DNA from: an uncultured Prevotellaceae bacterium
GTDB taxonomy: Bacteria > Bacteroidota > Bacteroidia > Bacteroidales > Bacteroidaceae
Reading direction: 5' to 3'
NCBI GenBank assembly: GCA_947307015.1
Contig: CAMZHV010000003.1
Span: 40,453 to 104,452, forward strand
Length of the DNA: 64,000 nt
Shown: one piece after another, positions 17,254 to 27,136 of the stretch
How positions within the stretch are numbered: position 1 is the first letter of the stretch
Layout: the number at the start of each line of letters is the position of its first letter
Position numbers and translations under genes: made by a program
The notes under the pieces: model-generated
The model's database searches: none
Seen by the model: the letters and a program-made list of their open reading frames with translations, nothing else
What the model was told of the DNA's origin: nothing

Positions 17254-18357
17254 ATGGCTCTAAAAGCAGGTATTGTGGGCCTCCCCAATGTGGGCAAATC
17301 CACACTTTTCAATTGTCTGTCAAGCGCCAAGGCGCAGGCAGCCAACTTCCCCTTTTGCACCATCGACGCCCAAATGGGACAGATCACCGTTCCTGATGAG
17401 CGCTTGAATAAGTTAGCGGAATTAGTCCACCCCGGACGCATCGTCCCTGCCACCTGCGAAATAGTTGATATTGCAGGCTTAGTCAAGGGTGCCTCGAAGG
17501 GCGAGGGGCTTGGCAACCAGTTCCTCGGCAATATCCGCGAATGTGACGCCATCATCCACGTCCTCCGCTGCTTCGACGGCCCCAATATCGTACACGTCGA
17601 CGGCTCAGTTGATCCTGTGCGCGACAAAGAAATCATCGACGCAGAGCTACAGTTGAAAGACCTCGAAACCGTCGAGAGCCGCATCCAGCGTGTCGAGAAG
17701 CAGGCACGTGTTGGTGGCGACAAACAGGCTAAGGTCGAACTCGGTGTGCTCGAAGCATTCAAGGCCGCACTCGTCGAGGGGCGCAGTGCTCGAACCGTTG
17801 CTTTCGAGACTGAGGATGAATTGGCGGCGGCCAAGAACCTCTTCCTGCTGACAACCAAGCCCGTGCTCTATGTCTGCAATGTCGACGATGCTTCCGCTGC
17901 CAACGGCAACGCATACGTCGATGCTGTGCGTCAGGCCATCGCTGGCGAAAATGCCGCCCTGCTCATCATCAGTGCACAGACCGAGGCCGACATCGCCGAG
18001 TTAGAGAGTTATGAGGAGAAGCAAATGTTCCTTGAGGATATGGGCCTCACCGAGAGCGGCTGCGACCGTCTCATCAAGGCCATCTACGCTCTCCTTGGAC
18101 TCCAGACGTTCATCACTGCTGGCCCTATGGAAGTCAAGGCCTGGACGTTCCGTCGCGGATGGAAGGCACCGCAGTGCGCCGGCGTTATCCACACCGACTT
18201 CGAGAAAGGTTTCATCCGTGCCGAGGTCATCAAGTATGACGACTACATCCATTACGGCTCCGAGGCTGCTGTCCGCGAGGCTGGCAAGATGGGCGTCGAA
18301 GGCAAGGATTACATCGTTCAGGACGGGGACATCATGCATTTTAGATTTAATGTTTAA
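17254..18357 (+). CDS. ychF: redox-regulated ATPase YchF (Obg family)
   Basis: A universally conserved P-loop NTPase that prefers ATP and binds ribosomes and the proteasome or catalase in various organisms. G1 is VGLPNVGKST (8-17), G3 is DIAGLVKGASKGEGLG, and NVDDAS replaces the NKxD of true GTPases, in line with ATP preference. The C-terminal TGS-like domain (about 280-367) ends in GDIMHFRFNV. 367 aa, intact. Confidence 0.96.
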   Translation: MALKAGIVGLPNVGKSTLFNCLSSAKAQAANFPFCTIDAQMGQITVPDERLNKLAELVHPGRIVPATCEIVDIAGLVKGASKGEGLGNQFLGNIRECDAIIHVLRCFDGPNIVHVDGSVDPVRDKEIIDAELQLKDLETVESRIQRVEKQARVGGDKQAKVELGVLEAFKAALVEGRSARTVAFETEDELAAAKNLFLLTTKPVLYVCNVDDASAANGNAYVDAVRQAIAGENAALLIISAQTEADIAELESYEEKQMFLEDMGLTESGCDRLIKAIYALLGLQTFITAGPMEVKAWTFRRGWKAPQCAGVIHTDFEKGFIRAEVIKYDDYIHYGSEAAVREAGKMGVEGKDYIVQDGDIMHFRFNV

Positions 18358-18360
18358 ACT

Positions 18361-19200
18361 ATGGTCAGTCTTTTTATCACCTGGAATCCCGATGTCGTAG
18401 CCTTTACGATAGGATCCTTTGGCCTCCGCTGGTACTCACTCTGTTGGTGCATCGGCCTGTTCTTGGTCTTCCTTTTGGAACAACGTCTTTTCAAGGAGCA
18501 GAAAATACCTGACGAGAAGTTTGAGCCGCTGTTCATCTACTCCTTCCTCGGTATTCTCATCGGTGCCCGCCTCGGCCACTGCATCTTCTATGAGCCCGAG
18601 TATTTCTTCTCGTCGGGCAAACATTTCATCGAGATGTTCTTGCCCATCCGCTTTATGCCCGACGGGTCTTGGAAGTTCATCGGCTACACGGGCTTAGCCT
18701 CACATGGCGGCACAATCATGTTCATCGTGGCCCTGTGGCTCTATTCACGTCGTACCAAGTTACCTTTCCTCATGGTCGTTGACAATATAGGCATCGTCAC
18801 TCCTCTTTGTGCCTGCGCCATCCGCATGGGCAACCTGATGAACTCCGAGATTATTGGCAAACCGACCGATGTGCCTTGGGCTTTCATCTTTGAACAGGTC
18901 GACAATTTGCCGCGCCACCCGGGGCAGTTGTATGAGGCCATCGCCTACTTCCTCTTCTTCTTCGTCGGATGGTGGTTCTACCGTCATCGTCCCGAGCGCG
19001 TGGGCACAGGCTTTTTCTTCGGCCTTTGCATCTTCCTCATCTTCACCTTCCGCTTCTTCATTGAATATACCAAGGAGGTGCAGGTGTCGTTCGAGAACGG
19101 AATGTTGTTTAACATGGGGCAGCTCCTCTCCGTGCCCTTCATTCTTTTGGGCGCATATTGGGTTTGGCGAGGCGCAAAGAAAGCGCCTAAACACGTTTAA
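18361..19200 (+). CDS. lgt: prolipoprotein diacylglyceryl transferase
   Basis: Adds diacylglycerol to the lipobox Cys of prolipoproteins. The Lgt signature RMGNLMNSEIIGKPTDVPW, an upstream GHCIFYEPEYF loop and RHPGQLYEA with multiple TM helices are present in 279 aa. It starts 3 bases after ychF. Confidence 0.96.
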   Translation: MVSLFITWNPDVVAFTIGSFGLRWYSLCWCIGLFLVFLLEQRLFKEQKIPDEKFEPLFIYSFLGILIGARLGHCIFYEPEYFFSSGKHFIEMFLPIRFMPDGSWKFIGYTGLASHGGTIMFIVALWLYSRRTKLPFLMVVDNIGIVTPLCACAIRMGNLMNSEIIGKPTDVPWAFIFEQVDNLPRHPGQLYEAIAYFLFFFVGWWFYRHRPERVGTGFFFGLCIFLIFTFRFFIEYTKEVQVSFENGMLFNMGQLLSVPFILLGAYWVWRGAKKAPKHV

Positions 19201-19242
19201 GGATCATCGTCAACACACGTATGTTTATTTAAATCCACGCCT

Positions 19243-20274
19243 ATGATAACCTTCAGAAGACCTTCAAGACTTTTGCTCATCGCACTAATGGGTTTATACT
19301 GTTCGACAGCTGTCGCACAGTCCATTCTCGATGACGTGAAACAGAACACGTCCTTCGGCGGTTATGTCATCGGACAGGTAAGCGCTACCACCCAAGAGGG
19401 TGCAAGCAAAAAGGTGGATATGAACTTGCGCTTCGCACGCCTTTATGTCGACAGCCGCATCGGCGACTTCGCTTTCAAGTTGCAGATGCAGGTTAGCGGC
19501 AACACCAGTTCGCTCTCCAGCCCACGTATTGTCGATGCTTGGGCTGAGTGGCAGCATTGGAAGGAACTTCGCATCAAGTTCGGCCAGATGAAGCGCCCCT
19601 TTACCTTCGAGAATCCCATGCACCCATGGCTCATTGGTAAGGGCAACTATTCCCAACTCGCATTAAAAATGGCCGGTTTCAACGATAGAACAGGCGAACA
19701 TGCCAGCAACGGGCGTGACTTCGGATTACAGTTGCAGGGCGACCTCTTCGCCATCGGCCTCGACCGTCACCGCCTGCTTCATTATCAGGTCGGCGTCTTC
19801 ACAGGGCAAGGCATCAACTTCAGCGACCGCAACACCCGCAAGGATTTCATCGGAGGACTGTGGATAGCGCCCATCCGAGAGCTCCAGATTGGTGCTTTCG
19901 GCTGGACCGGCAACTACGTCACCGATGACAAGCAGACCATCGAGCGTCGCCGCTTGAGCTTCGGTGCCAACTACAACGGCAATTGGACTGCGCGCGCGGA
20001 GTATGCTTTTGATAATGCCAACGGCAAGGCCGACGCATGGTATGCCGTCGTCGGCACGCCGTCGTGGAAGCGCACCAAACTCTTTGCCCGCTACGATGTC
20101 TACCGTGAGGGCAAGACTTTCGACAATTCCAAGTCGATGTATGGCGCATCCATTCAACATCAGCTCTACATGAACCTGATGTTCCAGTTCAACTACGACT
20201 ACAATGTCGTCAAGAACATGACGGGTAAACAGCGCTACAGCACCTTCGACCTGCAGGCCTATTGGCGCTTCTAA
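19243..20274 (+). CDS. OprO/OprP-type outer membrane porin
   Basis: 343 aa with a signal peptide (about 1-26, ending AVAQS), then alternating amphipathic strands ending in an aromatic C-terminal residue (QAYWRF), as expected for an outer-membrane beta-barrel. The segment KFGQMKRPFTFENP and the preceding DAWAEWQ match the phosphate-selective porin O/P family. Substrate specificity cannot be read from sequence. Confidence 0.85.
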   Translation: MITFRRPSRLLLIALMGLYCSTAVAQSILDDVKQNTSFGGYVIGQVSATTQEGASKKVDMNLRFARLYVDSRIGDFAFKLQMQVSGNTSSLSSPRIVDAWAEWQHWKELRIKFGQMKRPFTFENPMHPWLIGKGNYSQLALKMAGFNDRTGEHASNGRDFGLQLQGDLFAIGLDRHRLLHYQVGVFTGQGINFSDRNTRKDFIGGLWIAPIRELQIGAFGWTGNYVTDDKQTIERRRLSFGANYNGNWTARAEYAFDNANGKADAWYAVVGTPSWKRTKLFARYDVYREGKTFDNSKSMYGASIQHQLYMNLMFQFNYDYNVVKNMTGKQRYSTFDLQAYWRF

Positions 20275-20316
20275 GCTTCTTTTCACTTTTCATCCTTTCA
20301 CATTTCACTTCATCCG

Positions 20317-21798
20317 ATGGCAAGCAAGTTCTCACAAATCGGCACACAAGTCCAGACACAGACGCAGACGCTCACACCTCAGCAACTCCTCGTGAGCCAG
20401 CTGACAGAGATGCCCGTCGAGGCGCTCTATGAGCGCGTAGATCAGGAGATGAAAGAGAACATTGCGCTCGAACGCGACAGCAGCGACGAGTGGAATGACG
20501 GCGGTAGCGAATACGACCAGTCGCAAGATGAAACACGTATGGACGAAAATGACTACACGTCCATACATGAGCACGTCAACGACCAGACGGCCGACTATGG
20601 TTCGCCAGACGATATTCCAGATCATCTGCCTGGCAGCCAAGCCATCCCCGAAGCCGTCGTAGGCGAGACACTATCGTTCTATGACCAGCTCGAAGAACAA
20701 ATCGGATTCCTCCACCTCGACGACCACGAAAAAGAGCTCATACGCTATCTCATCGGTTCACTCGACGACGACGGACTGCTACGCACGTCGCTGCGACAGA
20801 TTCAGGACGAGCTGGAGGTGTACCATAATGTCAACACCTCGCAGGCCGAACTGGAGAAGATGCTCCGCGTTCTCCAGACCTTCGAGCCCGCTGGCGTCGG
20901 GGCACAGTCGCTTCAGGAGTGTCTGCTCATTCAGGTGCAACGACAGGCCGACAACGCTACCCCGATCAAGCAGAAGCTCAAGCGCCTGCTCGAAAAACAG
21001 TTTGATGCGCTGATGCTCAACCGCTGGGATCGCATCCAGCGTAGCATGCAACTTACCGACTCCGAAGTGAAGCGCCTGCAACATGAGATCCGTCGTCTCA
21101 ATCCGCGTCCCGGCAGCTCCATGGGCGAGGCCGTAGGGCGCAACCTGCAACAGATAACGCCCGATTTCATCGTCGAAAACGACCCCTACGGCAATCTCAC
21201 CATGACGCTGAACAGCGGTCATGTGCCACCGTTGCGCGTGAGCAACGACGACCTCAGCCTCCTTCATGCCTACGAGCAGCGCGACCCTAAGACCCTTACT
21301 CATGCCGAGCGCGAGGGTGCCAGTTATCTCCGCGAACGCATCGACCGCGCACAAAGCTTCATTGAAGCGCTCCGCCAGCGACAGCATACGCTGACGACAA
21401 CCATGCAGGCTATCATTCGTATGCAGCGACCTTTCTTCGATAGCGGTGACGAGACGCTGCTTCGCCCGATGACCCTCGAGACTGTGGCCAAGGAGACGGG
21501 GCTGCACCTGAGCACCGTAAGCCGTGTGAGCAACTCCAAATGGGTGCAGACGGCCTTTGGCATTTATCCCCTCCGATGGTTCTTCACCTCTGCCGCACGC
21601 CTCGACGGCGAGGATGTCAGCGTGCGCAGCATCAAAGCTGCCCTGCAGGAAATCATCGATGCCGAGGACAAGCGCCATCCCTTGACCGATGAAGCGCTCA
21701 CCGAAGCCCTCCAACAGCGCCACTTCGACGTGGCACGACGCACAGTCACCAAATATCGCGTGCAAATGGGCATTCCCGTTGCACGCATGAGAAAATAA
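20317..21798 (+). CDS. rpoN: RNA polymerase sigma-54 factor
   Basis: Sigma-54 requires an AAA+ activator to open promoters. The N-terminal Gln/Leu-rich region I (LTPQQLLVSQLTEMPVEAL) is present, followed by an acidic region II, the core-binding domain, the HTH (ETVAKETGLHLSTVSRVSNSKWVQT) and the RpoN box RRTVTKYRVQMGIP at the very C-terminus. 493 aa, complete. No enhancer-binding protein is in the window. Confidence 0.97.
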   Translation: MASKFSQIGTQVQTQTQTLTPQQLLVSQLTEMPVEALYERVDQEMKENIALERDSSDEWNDGGSEYDQSQDETRMDENDYTSIHEHVNDQTADYGSPDDIPDHLPGSQAIPEAVVGETLSFYDQLEEQIGFLHLDDHEKELIRYLIGSLDDDGLLRTSLRQIQDELEVYHNVNTSQAELEKMLRVLQTFEPAGVGAQSLQECLLIQVQRQADNATPIKQKLKRLLEKQFDALMLNRWDRIQRSMQLTDSEVKRLQHEIRRLNPRPGSSMGEAVGRNLQQITPDFIVENDPYGNLTMTLNSGHVPPLRVSNDDLSLLHAYEQRDPKTLTHAEREGASYLRERIDRAQSFIEALRQRQHTLTTTMQAIIRMQRPFFDSGDETLLRPMTLETVAKETGLHLSTVSRVSNSKWVQTAFGIYPLRWFFTSAARLDGEDVSVRSIKAALQEIIDAEDKRHPLTDEALTEALQQRHFDVARRTVTKYRVQMGIPVARMRK

Positions 21799-21807
21799 CC
21801 GACCGTC

Positions 21808-22422
21808 ATGAACAGAACGATACTCCTTGCCGCACGCTGGCTGTCCACTATCTTCCGACCCGAATTTCTTCCCGTGGTCGCCTTTGTCGTATTGTTCATG
21901 TTCACCTATCTGAGCCTGCTGCCTTGGGCGTTCAAGCTGTCCATACTCGCGCTGATCATTCTGGGCACCATCGTATTGCCACGCTGGACTATCCGCTTTT
22001 GGCGTCGTTCGCGCGGATGGGAGCTCCGTCGCCTCCGCCTGCGTCAGAACCGCTTCTTCCCCTATCTCATATACATCCTCTACTATGCCTTCACGCTACA
22101 CATGCTGAAGCGCTTCCACCTGCCCCACTATATGTCGAGCATCCTCATTGGCGCTTTGCTCATTCAGGGCTCCTGTGCCCTCATCAACACCAAGTGGAAG
22201 ATCTCGATGCACTGTGCAGGTGCCGGTGGGGCTATCGGGGCGCTCATCGCCTACAGCTTCCTCTTCTTCTTTAATCCCATCTGGTGGCTCAGCCTCCTCA
22301 TTCTCATCTCAGGGCTCGTCGGTAGTAGCCGTATGCTCCTGCGTCAGCACAACTTGTGGCAGGTGATCGCCGGCACCCTCCTCGGCGTCATTGGCGGTTT
22401 CATCGGCATCACCTTTTTCTGA
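21808..22422 (+). CDS. PAP2-like integral membrane protein
   Basis: 204 residues with at least five hydrophobic spans. Two of the three PAP2 phosphatase motifs are recognisable: KISMHCAGAGGA (motif 2, SxHxxG-like) and SRMLLRQHNLWQVIAGTLLG (motif 3, with Arg and His). The first motif (KxxxxxxRP) is not obvious, so activity is uncertain. It follows rpoN by 9 bases and may be co-transcribed. A role on lipid or isoprenoid phosphates is family inference. Confidence 0.65.
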   Translation: MNRTILLAARWLSTIFRPEFLPVVAFVVLFMFTYLSLLPWAFKLSILALIILGTIVLPRWTIRFWRRSRGWELRRLRLRQNRFFPYLIYILYYAFTLHMLKRFHLPHYMSSILIGALLIQGSCALINTKWKISMHCAGAGGAIGALIAYSFLFFFNPIWWLSLLILISGLVGSSRMLLRQHNLWQVIAGTLLGVIGGFIGITFF

Positions 22423-22426
22423 GCGA

Positions 22427-24865
22427 TTACATCAGCAACCGCCAATTGCTTTTCTCGTTGAAAATGTCGAAAGTGATCAAGGGAGGGACTAATTGCTGTA
22501 GGGGCAATCGGGGGTGGTGTGTGACCTGTTCTTCATCATACATCCTCAGTAGATAGTCTTCTAATGCATCGTCATCAACGGTATCACAACCACGTGCATT
22601 GAGCAGGGTATACCATTCTGTCATATAATCTGTTCCTAATAGGCGAGCCCTGGTATAAAACGCGGCGTGCCACACCTCTGTAAAACCCCGTTCATGACAG
22701 AAGTCATAGTGAACGCTGCCGCCTGGGCGAAGCATGATGCCACCCCTGTCCTTTTGGGCTCGAGTGTGGACTGTTCCTTTGCCCTTCAGGGCACCATCGC
22801 CGTCAAAGGAAAGGAGTTTTTGCCCATCGAGATCAATCAGCAGGGAGCCTGTGATGACGGGATAACGCCAATTGGGCCGCTTGTCGAAGCGGACACGACA
22901 ATAGCGATGCCCGCTGTGGTCGCGAAGAATCTCGTAATTGATGAGATAATGTCTCTTGTAATGTTGTGTCTTTCCCGTTCCTAAAAGCGGCACGAACGGA
23001 TTCTTGAAATCCCCCTTCTTCTCTGTCATCTTCTCGAATGCCCTCTGACTGACTTCAAGGATTTGTTTCAAGGTATCACGACTGAGTTGCTCCAAAGCCT
23101 CCGCTTCGGTCAACAGCTTTTCTGTATTGGTCAAAGAATCCGTCTTATACGCAAGCAAAAGCTCCTCCTTAATGCTATCTGCATGAAGACAATAATAGTT
23201 GTAGCCGTGCATCACTGTCGGTTCCTCTATCTTTATCGCACTCTTGGCATTTAGAAAAGCCTCGGTCATCACGGAATCATCCATCATTATACGCACACGA
23301 CGGAAGAAAAACGAAGATTGCTCATTGGCGTGCGCCGTGCGTTCCTCCTGCGTTTTCTTTCCTATTTCAGCCAACAGCTTGTAGATGTTGATGTCCTTAG
23401 AGTTCCGTGACTCTATTCGAAAAGGTGTCATGAGGTTGATGCGGCGCAGTTGCTTGGCAGGCAGGATGAGAGGCTCATAGCCATTGGCATGAAAGTGTAA
23501 TGTATCATCAGGACAGACTTCCATTTGGAAGAAACCATTGAGATTTGTCATGGTGCGCGCGCGTCCTTTCACCTCTACATCCGCAAAGGGTATTGCCGTG
23601 CGGCTTTGCCCGTCATATACCAGAAACCCTTTTATCCGACTCAACGCGATGCTGTCCCGCCGTTGCCTTTCATCCAGTTGACGCTTGTTATCCACGGTGG
23701 GCGTAAAGTCATCAAACAGCGCTTTTTCCTGTGCTGAGCGCTTCACAGTTTCATGCTTGATCCAGAACTCCCGATCGAAGCCTGCGCTGTCGATAGACAA
23801 AACCATATTGTTGCCTGTTACAGCTACTCCACCCTCAAACTCCAGCTCACCAACATTGACCAGCGTACTCCATTTGTCTGCTTTTGAAAGCGTGTTTCTC
23901 ACAAAGATGCTACTTACCTCCGTGAAACCTCTATCGTGTGTATATGTAATATGTATGCGTGGATGAATCTGTTCGAGCGTCTCGAACTCTCCTTCAACAA
24001 ATAGATGCTCTCGAAAGTTTTCTAAAATACCATCAAAAGACAAAGGAGTCAAGGTCTTTTCGTCAATCAGCAGTACGCCTACCAGAATGGGATCACGAAT
24101 ATCGTCATATCGCCTAAAGGCTACGCGACGTAACAGGCGTCCGTCTTCATTCGTGATGGTCGAGTAAGTGATGTAGTAATATTTGTTGTAGTACTTGTTG
24201 GATGCTTTAGTAGAAAGTGGTGTGATCAAGGTTTTATTGATTCTTAAATAATCATCATCACATGTCATCGCTCCTAATTGTAACATCTGATAAACATTGC
24301 CGGTGGTGGGCGGTGTCCAACCGCGACGATAGCCGGTAAGCGTTTGTGGATTGCGCAGGTTCAGGGCTGAGTTGCCGCGCAGGAATGCTTCATGCAGTTC
24401 TGTCTTCAATCCTGCATGAGTGACGCTGTCGCGATAAAAGCGACTATATTCCCGCATGAAGAACGTCGAAGTCTCGTTTTTGTGCTGCTTAAACTCTTTG
24501 GACAACACCTTTGAGACACGAACCAAAAGGGGTTGAATTGGTACAACGGTGACTTCGTGCAACTGATGGCTTAAGGCCTCCAACTTCACCTTTGGGGGTA
24601 GCTCGGCAACACGAATATGTTGTGTGCGATAGCCGATATAGCTGATGGCCAGTGAATCATCGGGCAACGCTTGAATGGAGAAATCGCCGTCATAGTTTGC
24701 CAAGACACCGCGATTCGCGGAGATGAAAACTTTCGCCAAGGGCAGCGGCTCGCCATTTTCCGCATCAACGACACAGGCGCTGTATATTTGCTCTTGTGCC
24801 ATAATTTTCAAAGGCAGGCTCAAGAGAAATAAAAACGTGAGGTATAAACGGCTTTTACGATTCAT
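22427..24865 (-). CDS. large exported protein with two CarboxypepD_reg-like domains (internal duplication)
   Basis: 812 residues with a signal peptide (1-23). Carboxypeptidase-regulatory-like beta-sandwich domains occur at about 28-100 (DAENGEPLPLAKVFI, YDGDFSI, ISYIGYRT) and again near 430-495 (PFADVEVKG, LNGFFQMEV, HANGYEPL). Each is followed by a similar beta-rich module containing RGFTEV (THDRGFTEVSSIF, CHERGFTEVWHAAF), so the protein is two copies of one unit. Bacteroidetes proteins of this type sit in the outer membrane or periplasm; a precise function is not known. It converges on the PAP2-like gene, leaving only 4 bases. Confidence 0.75.
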   Translation of the reverse strand: MNRKSRLYLTFLFLLSLPLKIMAQEQIYSACVVDAENGEPLPLAKVFISANRGVLANYDGDFSIQALPDDSLAISYIGYRTQHIRVAELPPKVKLEALSHQLHEVTVVPIQPLLVRVSKVLSKEFKQHKNETSTFFMREYSRFYRDSVTHAGLKTELHEAFLRGNSALNLRNPQTLTGYRRGWTPPTTGNVYQMLQLGAMTCDDDYLRINKTLITPLSTKASNKYYNKYYYITYSTITNEDGRLLRRVAFRRYDDIRDPILVGVLLIDEKTLTPLSFDGILENFREHLFVEGEFETLEQIHPRIHITYTHDRGFTEVSSIFVRNTLSKADKWSTLVNVGELEFEGGVAVTGNNMVLSIDSAGFDREFWIKHETVKRSAQEKALFDDFTPTVDNKRQLDERQRRDSIALSRIKGFLVYDGQSRTAIPFADVEVKGRARTMTNLNGFFQMEVCPDDTLHFHANGYEPLILPAKQLRRINLMTPFRIESRNSKDINIYKLLAEIGKKTQEERTAHANEQSSFFFRRVRIMMDDSVMTEAFLNAKSAIKIEEPTVMHGYNYYCLHADSIKEELLLAYKTDSLTNTEKLLTEAEALEQLSRDTLKQILEVSQRAFEKMTEKKGDFKNPFVPLLGTGKTQHYKRHYLINYEILRDHSGHRYCRVRFDKRPNWRYPVITGSLLIDLDGQKLLSFDGDGALKGKGTVHTRAQKDRGGIMLRPGGSVHYDFCHERGFTEVWHAAFYTRARLLGTDYMTEWYTLLNARGCDTVDDDALEDYLLRMYDEEQVTHHPRLPLQQLVPPLITFDIFNEKSNWRLLM

Positions 24866-24888
24866 GTATCAAATATGATGCTGCGCTG

Positions 24889-24896
24889 CAAAGGTA
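24889..24896 (-). promoter_or_regulatory. -7 promoter element of the duplicated-domain gene
   Basis: TACCTTTG on the minus strand, 24 bases upstream of the ATG; no clear -33 TTTG was seen. Confidence 0.45.
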
Positions 24897-25013
24897 ATGT
24901 TTATTTCGCTTATACCAGACATAAATTGTTCAAAATTGCTCCTTTGCTAAGTATTTTGCTTACAAAAGCGAAAATAATTCGTGAATCGTGAGCCGTAAGT
25001 CGTAAATAATGCT

Positions 25014-25021
25014 TACCTTTG
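25014..25021 (+). promoter_or_regulatory. -7 promoter element of metK
   Basis: TACCTTTG lies just upstream of the SAM-II aptamer, so a transcript from here would begin with the riboswitch. The remaining upstream part of this 306-base gap is AT-rich and shows no gene. Confidence 0.55.
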
Positions 25022-25035
25022 CAGCCGAAAAACAA

Positions 25036-25087
25036 TGTGGATAGATTTGGGCTGCTTGCAACCACAGAAAAAAATGCTAAAAGAACA
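25036..25087 (+). ncRNA. SAM-II riboswitch (metK leader)
   Basis: P1 stem TGTGG (25036-25040) pairs with CCACA (25072-25076). The loop contains GATTT and GCTTGCAA, and the stem is followed by A-rich sequence and TGCTAAAA, which are the conserved blocks of the SAM-II pseudoknot aptamer (GAUUU, UUGCAA, GCUAAAA). It lies about 85 bases before the metK start. SAM-II binds S-adenosylmethionine and usually lowers expression of SAM or methionine synthesis genes by hiding the ribosome site; that fits feedback control of metK. Confidence 0.8.
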
Positions 25088-25171
25088 ACCGCAAGGTTGA
25101 TGCATTGTTACCCAAAGAAATCCCATTCTTTCAAAAATATTAAATTGTAAATCATTAAATTGCAAATTAGA

Positions 25172-26458
25172 ATGGGTTATTTATTTACCTCTGAATCCGT
25201 TTCAGAAGGCCATCCCGACAAGGTGGCCGATCAGATCAGCGATGCTGTATTGGACAACTTATTGGCCTTCGACCCACAGTCGAAGGTGGCTTGCGAGACC
25301 CTTGTCACGACAGGACAGGTCGTGCTGGCCGGTGAAGTGAAGAGCGAGGCATACGTCGACCTGGCAGAGATTGCACGAAAGACTATCCGCCGCATTGGCT
25401 ACACAAAGGGCGAATATATGTTCGAGGCCAATTCGTGCGGTGTGTTATCTGCTATCCATGAGCAGAGCCCCGACATCAACCGCGGCGTAGAACGTGACGA
25501 CCCCATGAACCAGGGCGCTGGTGACCAGGGTATGATGTTCGGTTATGCCACAAACGAGACGGAGAACTTCATGCCTCTGGCGCTTGACCTCAGCCATCGT
25601 ATCCTCCGTGTGCTGGCCGACATTCGCCGCGAAGGTCGCGAGATGACTTACCTGCGTCCCGATGCCAAGAGCCAGGTGACCATTGAATATGCCGAGGACG
25701 GACGCCCTGTGCGTGTAGATACCATTGTCGTCTCTACGCAGCACGACGACTTCATCCAACCTCTCGACGGCGACCAGGCCAAGGCCGACCAGCACATGCT
25801 CGACCAGATCCGTCGCGATGTTATCACCGTCCTCATGCCCCGCGTCATCGAGAGCATACACAGCGCCGACATCCGCGCCCTCTTCGACGATCACATCACC
25901 TATCATGTCAACCCCACGGGCAAGTTCGTCATCGGCGGTCCCCACGGCGACACAGGTCTCACGGGTCGTAAGATCATCGTGGACACTTACGGCGGCAAGG
26001 GAGCTCACGGCGGTGGTGCCTTCTCTGGCAAAGACCCTTCCAAAGTGGACCGTTCAGCAGCTTACGCCGCACGTCATATCGCCAAGAATATGGTTGCCGC
26101 AGGCGTGGCCGACGAGATGCTCGTACAGCTCTCCTATGCCATCGGCGTAGCAGAGCCCGTCAGTATCTATGTTAATACTTTCGGTAAGAGCCACGTCAAG
26201 GTCAGCGACGGTGAGATAGCCCGCAAGATTAAGGATCTCTTCGACCTTCGTCCGCGCGCCATCGAAGACCGCCTGAAGCTTCGTGCGCCCATCTACGAGG
26301 AGACTGCTGCCTACGGCCACATGGGACGTGAGCCGCAGCGCGTCACCAAGACGTTCCATAGCCACTACGGCAAGCCCGTCAGCATGGACGTGGAGCTCTT
26401 CACTTGGGAGAAACTCGACTACGTGGATCGAATCAAAGAAGCTTTTAAGACCCTATGA
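25172..26458 (+). CDS. metK: S-adenosylmethionine synthase
   Basis: Makes SAM from methionine and ATP. Landmarks: [21 protein letters not shown] at the N-terminus, [12 protein letters not shown] and [19 protein letters not shown]. 428 aa, in line with Bacteroidales MetK, which is longer than the E. coli enzyme. I chose the ATG at 25172, since [10 protein letters not shown] is the family start; the ATG at 25160 adds four residues. It is preceded by a SAM-II riboswitch and overlaps the LOG gene by 4 bases. Confidence 0.97.
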   Translation: MGYLFTSESVSEGHPDKVADQISDAVLDNLLAFDPQSKVACETLVTTGQVVLAGEVKSEAYVDLAEIARKTIRRIGYTKGEYMFEANSCGVLSAIHEQSPDINRGVERDDPMNQGAGDQGMMFGYATNETENFMPLALDLSHRILRVLADIRREGREMTYLRPDAKSQVTIEYAEDGRPVRVDTIVVSTQHDDFIQPLDGDQAKADQHMLDQIRRDVITVLMPRVIESIHSADIRALFDDHITYHVNPTGKFVIGGPHGDTGLTGRKIIVDTYGGKGAHGGGAFSGKDPSKVDRSAAYAARHIAKNMVAAGVADEMLVQLSYAIGVAEPVSIYVNTFGKSHVKVSDGEIARKIKDLFDLRPRAIEDRLKLRAPIYEETAAYGHMGREPQRVTKTFHSHYGKPVSMDVELFTWEKLDYVDRIKEAFKTL

Positions 26459-27030
26459 AGATTGCTGTCTATTGTGCTTCAAGCACCAAGATACACTCCG
26501 ACTTCTTCGCCGCAGCGCGTGCCATTGGCGAAGGCTTGGCCAAGCGAGGCATAGGCCTCATTAATGGTGCAGGCCACATGGGGCTGATGGGTGCTTCGTC
26601 CGATGCCTGCCTCACTGCTGGTGGTCAGGTGACGGGTGTCATCCCTTCTTTCATGGTCGAGCAGAATTGGCATCACCAAGGGCTCACAAACCTTATTGAG
26701 ACGCGCGACATGCACGAGCGCAAGCAGACCATCGCTAATCTCAGCGATGGCTGCATTGCACTGCCCGGAGGTTGTGGCACATTGGAGGAGCTCATGGAAG
26801 TCATCACGTGGAAGCAGCTCGGGCTTTATCTCAAGCCCATCGTCATCCTCAACACTCGCGGCTACTACGACCCGCTGCTTCAGCAGCTCCAGCGTGGCAT
26901 CGACGAACATTTCATGGGACCTCGTCATGCCGAAATCTGGCGCGTGGCCTCGACGCCCGAGGAGGCTATCGACCTCGTTCTCTCCACACCGCTTTGGGAT
27001 GCCAGCGTCCGCAAGTTTGCCGCCATCTAA
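26455..27030 (+). CDS. LOG-family nucleotide phosphoribohydrolase (TIGR00730)
   Basis: A Rossmann-like lysine-decarboxylase-fold protein of 191 aa with the LOG signature PGGCGTLEE at 104-112 and the upstream RDMHERK (84-90). LOG enzymes release bases from nucleoside 5'-monophosphates. Overlap of 4 bases with metK indicates one operon. Confidence 0.9.
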   Translation: MKIAVYCASSTKIHSDFFAAARAIGEGLAKRGIGLINGAGHMGLMGASSDACLTAGGQVTGVIPSFMVEQNWHHQGLTNLIETRDMHERKQTIANLSDGCIALPGGCGTLEELMEVITWKQLGLYLKPIVILNTRGYYDPLLQQLQRGIDEHFMGPRHAEIWRVASTPEEAIDLVLSTPLWDASVRKFAAI

Positions 27031-27136
27031 TTCTTCATTCTCCATTTTCCATTCTCCATTCTCCATTCGTCATTTAACCCTCCATACCACTCCCCTTCCC
27101 CTTCTCTACCGACAGACAGCGGCAGACGATTCCCTC

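Noticed and set aside
27034..27066. CATTCTCCATTTTCC repeat as a regulatory element
   Set aside because: Short simple-sequence run, common type of Bacteroidetes intergenic filler; no sign of function.
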